In this document: positions 59,258 to 64,000 of the stretch, in pieces
Layout of the letters: every line of letters starts with the position of its first letter
How positions within the stretch are numbered: the first letter of the stretch is position 1
From: Micrococcus sp.
Lineage (GTDB): Bacteria > Actinomycetota > Actinomycetes > Actinomycetales > Micrococcaceae
Direction of reading: 5' to 3'
DNA: 64,000 nt
NCBI GenBank assembly: GCA_029961105.1
Contig: JASBVO010000004.1
Span: 1-64,000 of the forward strand
Notes under the pieces: generated by a model
The model's input: the letters and a program-made list of their open reading frames with translations, nothing else
The model's database searches: none
Told to the model about the DNA's origin: nothing
Translations under genes and position numbers: made by a program

Positions 59258-60993
59258 GCCAGAACGACCCCACGGCAGTGACGGGTGCGGGCACCACCGA
59301 GAAGCTCGACGCCGGCAGCACCGCCAAGTCCAGCGCCATCATGGCCGCGGGCACATTGGTCTCGCGCGTCCTCGGTTTCGTCCGCACGGCGCTGCTGGCC
59401 GTGGCCATCGGGTCGACGGCCGTGGTGGCGGACATCTTCGAGACCGCCAACACCATCCCGAACATCATCTACATGCTGCTGGCCGGTGGCGTGTTCAACG
59501 TGGTGCTGGTCCCGCAGCTGATCAAGGCCGCGAAGAGGCCGGACCAGGGCGCGGACTACACCTCCCGGCTGATCACCCTGGCGGTCATCGTCATGGCGGC
59601 GGCCACCCTGGTCATCACGGCGGCGGCTGCCCCCATCATCCAGGCCCTGACCAGCGGCTGGTCCGAGCCCAAGCTCGTCCTGGGCACCGCCTTCGCCCTG
59701 TGGACCCTGCCGCAGATCTTCTTCTACGGCCTGTACGCGGTGATCGGGCAGGTCCTCAACGCCAACGGCCGCTTCGGTGCCTACATGTGGGCGCCCGTGG
59801 CGAACAACGTGGTGGCGATCCTGGTGATCAGTGTCTACCTGGCCCTGTTCGGCTCCTTCAACGCCCGCGAAGACCAACTGGCGGAGTGGACCACCGCCCA
59901 GACCGTGCTGCTCGCCGGGGGGCACACCCTCGGGATCGTGGTCCAGGCGCTCGTGCTGTTCGTGCCCCTGAGCAGGCTGGGCCTGGGCCTGCGGCCGAAG
60001 TTCGGCTGGAAGGGGATGGGCCTGCGCTCCACCGGCAAGCTGGCCGCCTACACCCTGGGGACGATGATGGCCGGCAACGTGGTCAACCTCCTGGTGGCCC
60101 GGCTGGTGTCCGGCGCCACCGAGGCCCGCTCGGACATCGACGTCACGGCCGGTGCCGAGGCCGCCAGCCAGGCCGCCTCGATCCCGGGTCTGTACGCGCT
60201 GAACACGGCCCAGCTCATCACCGTCCTGCCCCACTCCGTGTTCGTGCTCTCCCTGGCCACGGTGCTGTTCAACCAGCTCACCCGTTCGCTGCACAACCGG
60301 GACCTGCCGGAGGCCCTGCACACCGTGAGCCTGGGGCTGCGGAACTTCGCGGTGCCGATGATGTTCTCCATGGTCCTGGTGCTGGTGCTGGCGGGCCCGC
60401 TGGGCCGGGTCTTCGCCGGGTCCTCGGCCACCGCTGCCGCGTCGGGCGTGGCGATCGGCCAATTGCTGGTCCTGCTGGCCCTGGGCATGCCGTTCCGCTC
60501 CGCGCACATCTACCTGATGCGCGTGTTCTATGCCGACGAGAACGCCCGGATCCCGATGCTCGTCCAGGTGGGCACCGCGGCCTGCACGCTGGCGATCGCC
60601 TACGTCGGCGCCCTGTTCATCCCGACCTGGAGCATGGCCTATCTCATCGTGGCGGTGTTCACCGTCCTGCACGTGGCCCAGTTCGTCGCCGCCCACCTGC
60701 TGGTACGCCGCCACTACGGGGACTACGGCTCAGGCCAGGTCCTGGACACGTACCTGCGCACCGGTGCCGCCGCCGTCGTCTCCGGCCTGGCCGGCGGGCT
60801 GGTGCTGTGGCTGTTGGGTGGTTATTCCGGAGGATTCCCCTGGTCCTCGATCATCAACGCGCTGCTCAGCTGTGCCGTGGTCGGAACGGTGATGGCGGTG
60901 GTCTACCTCGTCCTCCTGCGCGTCATGCGGCTTCCAGAACTGGCGGCGTTCCTGGGCCCCCTGGCGCGCCGGATCCCGGGGCTCGGACGGTGA
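59254..60993 (+). CDS. murJ: Lipid II flippase MurJ
   Basis: The 579-residue protein has about 14 membrane segments and the MurJ/MviN pattern. It has AAGTLVSRVLGFVRTALLAVAIGSTAVVADIFETANTIPNIIYMLLAGGVFNVVLVPQL, YALNTAQLITVLPHSVFVLSLATVLFNQLTRSLHNRD, and LLVLLALGMPFRSAHIYLMRVFYADENARIPM. It moves lipid II across the membrane for peptidoglycan synthesis. Unlike the mycobacterial form, it lacks the fused C-terminal pseudokinase; that part is a separate downstream gene. The GTG start is coupled to the NUDIX gene. Confidence 0.95.
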   Translation: MSQNDPTAVTGAGTTEKLDAGSTAKSSAIMAAGTLVSRVLGFVRTALLAVAIGSTAVVADIFETANTIPNIIYMLLAGGVFNVVLVPQLIKAAKRPDQGADYTSRLITLAVIVMAAATLVITAAAAPIIQALTSGWSEPKLVLGTAFALWTLPQIFFYGLYAVIGQVLNANGRFGAYMWAPVANNVVAILVISVYLALFGSFNAREDQLAEWTTAQTVLLAGGHTLGIVVQALVLFVPLSRLGLGLRPKFGWKGMGLRSTGKLAAYTLGTMMAGNVVNLLVARLVSGATEARSDIDVTAGAEAASQAASIPGLYALNTAQLITVLPHSVFVLSLATVLFNQLTRSLHNRDLPEALHTVSLGLRNFAVPMMFSMVLVLVLAGPLGRVFAGSSATAAASGVAIGQLLVLLALGMPFRSAHIYLMRVFYADENARIPMLVQVGTAACTLAIAYVGALFIPTWSMAYLIVAVFTVLHVAQFVAAHLLVRRHYGDYGSGQVLDTYLRTGAAAVVSGLAGGLVLWLLGGYSGGFPWSSIINALLSCAVVGTVMAVVYLVLLRVMRLPELAAFLGPLARRIPGLGR

Positions 60994-61036
60994 TTTTCCC
61001 CGCCTCACACCGGCGGTTCACGCCCCCACAGGGGTT

Positions 61037-61065
61037 GGGTGGTCGTAGCATGGTCCCGACCACCC
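61037..61065. promoter_or_regulatory. Nine-base dyad before the pseudokinase gene
   Basis: GGGTGGTCG (61037-61045) and CGACCACCC (61057-61065) are perfect complements around 11 bases, in the 173-base gap after murJ. It could be a terminator of the murJ transcript or an operator for the next gene. Confidence 0.4.
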
Positions 61066-61166
61066 CCGGGCCGGTCGGTGTCCAGCCATGACTGACATGG
61101 CCGGACAGGACGGCCGGACGCGCTGCACCACCGTCACCGCCCGGGCCACCGACCTGGAGGAGCACC

Positions 61167-63275
61167 GTGCCGCAGCCCATTGAAGAGGGAATGGTCCTGG
61201 GAGGCCGATACCTCGTCACCGGACACGTGCTGACCTCGGCCGACCAGGACATGGTCCTGGACGGCCGGGACCAGGTGCTCAACAGGGACGTCTCCATCCT
61301 GGTCGCCTCCCCCGACCACGCATCCCAGGTGGCCGCCTCGGCCCGTGAGCTGGCCACCGGCGAGCGGCAGGGCAGCATCCAGGTCCTCGACCTCGGCCTG
61401 AGCGAGGGCCGCACCTACCTCATCGCCGGCGGCAATCCCGGACCGGACGAGCTGCTGGACATGACCCGCGAGCAGCAGGTCTACGTGGAGCCGTTCCAGA
61501 CCGACACCCTCGGCTCCGAGATCTTCGGCGAGGCCCGCACCTATGAGCCGCACGTGTACGAGGACGACGAGGAGTACTACGAGGACCTCGATGACACCTT
61601 CGCCGTGGAGAGCACGGAGCGGCGCCGTCCACGCTTCCTGAAGGGGATCTCCGAGCGACTGAGCCAGCGCCTCGGGTCCCACGACGCAGCACGGGAGGCC
61701 GTGTCCGGTGCCGGCTCGAGCGCAGCCGCGGCGGGAGCCGCCGCCGGCGCCCAGGAGGGTCACGACGACGGCCGGGCGGCGGTCGAGACGGAACCGGGCG
61801 GACGGGACCCCTACAGCGCGTCGATCCGCCGCAGGAACGAGAAGCCGTTACCGGACTCCGTCAGCGACGACGACTGGACCGGAACGCACGACGAGGTCGC
61901 CGTCGCCCCGGAGCCCCGGACGCCGGCAGCCGGGTCCGTCGACGCGAACGCCGGGGACACTGGCGAGAAGACGGCCCAGCCCGCGGCACCCGAGGCCCGT
62001 CCGGTCCGGCCTGTCTCTTCGCCCGGGGACGCAGGCGGCTCAGCAGTTCCCCACGATCGCGAGTCTGCCCCCCACGGTGGCCCCGCTTCTTCGGTGACCC
62101 ATGACCGCGACTCGACGACTTCCCTGGACCGCGGCTCCGCAGTGGACACCGGTGAGACGCGCCGGGCCGACGTCGTGGGCGGCGCCGCCGCGGGGGCTGC
62201 TGCCGGAGCCGCCGCCGCAGCCGAGGCGGGGACCGGTCCGGGGACCGCGACCGCCGGTGCCGGCTCCACCGCGGGGGCGGAAGCGGCCCGGGGCCGGGCG
62301 GCCACTGCTGGGGCGGATGCCGCCAAGGGCGGGCGTAGCTCCCAGCCGGGCCGCAATCGCCCCGAGGACACCGACGTCGCCGCCCGGCGGCCGAAGGTCA
62401 GCCTCTGGTCGGACGACGAGGACGCGGAGCAGCGTGGCCACCAGGACAGCGTCAGCGCCGCGCCTGCCGCAGGGCTGACCGCCGGGGCCGCCACCTCCGC
62501 TCTCACCGGCGATCGCCGGCATGTCTCCCACGACGCCGGCGCCATCGATCGAGCGGACCGGGGAGACGACGCGGACCGAGACGCCTTCGCGGACGAGTAC
62601 GAGGACCAGGAATTCCAGGACGAGGACAAGCCACGGGGCGCGCGCTGGATCGTCGGTGGCATCCTCGCCCTGGTGCTCGTCCTGGGAGCGGTCTTCGCCT
62701 TCAACCTCCTGGGCAACAATCGTGAACCCCAGGCCGGTGGCGAGGACACGGCCACGTCGTCACCGACCGCGGGCAACCCTGGCGAGTCGGAGACCGCAGG
62801 ATCCGACCTGCCCGAACCGGTGATCGCCGGGGCCACCCGGCTTGTGCCCGACAGCCCCCAACTGAGCGCTGAGACGGACAACACGCTGGCCAATGCCATC
62901 GACGGCAACCCGGCCACCGCCTGGCAGACGTACTCCTTCGCCCAACCGGGCTTCGGGGGGTACGCCTCCTCGATGGCCCTGGTGATCGAACTCCAGGAGC
63001 CCAGCGCCATCAATCAGGTGGACATCGCCCAGAACAACGGCAGCGGCGGGTCCTTCTCGGTCCTGCTGAACGACGCTCCCCAATTGGACGGTGCCCGGCA
63101 GATCGCCGAGGGCTCCTTCACCGGACCGCAGGTCAGCGTGCCCGTGAGTGGGGAGGATGGCGGACCGGCCGAGGCCCAGTACGTGATCATCAACTTCACC
63201 GAGCTGCCTCAGCTGTCCAATGCCTCGGCGAACCTTCCCTATGGGCTGCGCATCGCCGAAGTGCAGGTGCAGTGA
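61167..63275 (+). CDS. MurJ-associated pseudokinase-like membrane protein
   Basis: The 702-residue protein begins with a kinase-like lobe ([55 protein letters not shown]). It lacks a usable glycine loop, HRD or DFG. A long acidic and then Ala/Gly/Asp-rich region (about 150-480) follows, with one membrane helix [21 protein letters not shown]-terminal discoidin-like domain comes last ([31 protein letters not shown]). In Mycobacterium the counterpart is fused to MurJ; here it is separate. GTG at 61167 has CTGGAGGAG upstream. Confidence 0.75.
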   Translation: MPQPIEEGMVLGGRYLVTGHVLTSADQDMVLDGRDQVLNRDVSILVASPDHASQVAASARELATGERQGSIQVLDLGLSEGRTYLIAGGNPGPDELLDMTREQQVYVEPFQTDTLGSEIFGEARTYEPHVYEDDEEYYEDLDDTFAVESTERRRPRFLKGISERLSQRLGSHDAAREAVSGAGSSAAAAGAAAGAQEGHDDGRAAVETEPGGRDPYSASIRRRNEKPLPDSVSDDDWTGTHDEVAVAPEPRTPAAGSVDANAGDTGEKTAQPAAPEARPVRPVSSPGDAGGSAVPHDRESAPHGGPASSVTHDRDSTTSLDRGSAVDTGETRRADVVGGAAAGAAAGAAAAAEAGTGPGTATAGAGSTAGAEAARGRAATAGADAAKGGRSSQPGRNRPEDTDVAARRPKVSLWSDDEDAEQRGHQDSVSAAPAAGLTAGAATSALTGDRRHVSHDAGAIDRADRGDDADRDAFADEYEDQEFQDEDKPRGARWIVGGILALVLVLGAVFAFNLLGNNREPQAGGEDTATSSPTAGNPGESETAGSDLPEPVIAGATRLVPDSPQLSAETDNTLANAIDGNPATAWQTYSFAQPGFGGYASSMALVIELQEPSAINQVDIAQNNGSGGSFSVLLNDAPQLDGARQIAEGSFTGPQVSVPVSGEDGGPAEAQYVIINFTELPQLSNASANLPYGLRIAEVQVQ

Positions 63276-63399
63276 CGGCACCCTGGGCCGGTCCGCGGAG
63301 GCCGGGGTCCGCGGGGCGGTAGTGCGTACGGCGCACGGAATAGCTTCCCCTATGGTGGTGTTCCACCCTAGAGAACCCCCTCACCGTGAAGGAAGTACC

Positions 63400-64000
<601 letters not shown>

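Overview
This is a high-GC chromosomal window from an actinobacterium, most likely a member of the Micrococcaceae (Micrococcus/Citricoccus/Arthrobacter-like). The evidence is the very high GC content, frequent GTG starts, mycothiol-type maleylpyruvate isomerase relatives, inositol-3-phosphate synthase, and the order rpsF-ssb-rpsR-rplI-dnaB followed by ino1, pcnA (CCA-adding enzyme), a NUDIX gene, murJ, a pseudokinase-like gene and trxB. That order is typical of the flank of the actinobacterial origin, so oriC probably lies a short way beyond the right end. The genus is an inference. No phage, transposase, CRISPR array, rRNA or tRNA gene was seen.

Region 1 (1-14.2 kb) is accessory. It has an NAD-binding protein, an APC permease followed by the wreck of a phosphonate-linked HAD hydrolase/alcohol dehydrogenase pair, a secreted protein, a Tat lipoprotein metallo-beta-lactamase-fold hydrolase, and an alpha/beta hydrolase. 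Next come a diaminobutyrate aminotransferase beside a truncated Pls/PosA-type adenylation protein, an Ala/Lys-rich repeat protein, and small DinB, RibD-C and phosphoribosyltransferase genes. Region 2 (14.2-28.6 kb) opens with a tandem glycine riboswitch ahead of a short Asp23-like gene, not the expected gcv or transporter gene. It continues with methyltransferase, LysE exporter, lipoprotein, DUF899, DinB-fold, YbaK, SsuD, DoxX, NlpC/P60, luciferase-like, ScyD/ScyE and amidohydrolase genes.

Region 3 (28.6-43.4 kb) looks like redox and stress housekeeping. It contains a UBP zinc-finger gene divergent from a CxxC-less thioredoxin-reductase-like flavoprotein, OsmC with a zinc alcohol dehydrogenase, two PPOX paralogues, GNAT genes (one broken), and a PH-like/hydrolase fusion next to an ArsR-like regulator. 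It also has a quinone oxidoreductase, an MFS transporter, SDRs and an M50-like protease. Region 4 (43.4-64 kb) is conserved core: dnaB behind a cluster of DnaA-box-like sites, the rpsF operon with a probable S6:S18 leader, an M18 aminopeptidase coupled to a GT87-like mannosyltransferase, ino1, and a MerR/DUF2306 divergent pair. It ends with fhs, pcnA, NUDIX-murJ, a murJ-associated pseudokinase and trxB.

About a dozen genes have no Shine-Dalgarno sequence but a TANNNT-like -10 box 6-7 bases before the start codon. This suggests leaderless transcripts and was used to choose several starts. Strong hairpins separate many convergent pairs. All function calls come from reading motifs and from memory of families; no database search was run.
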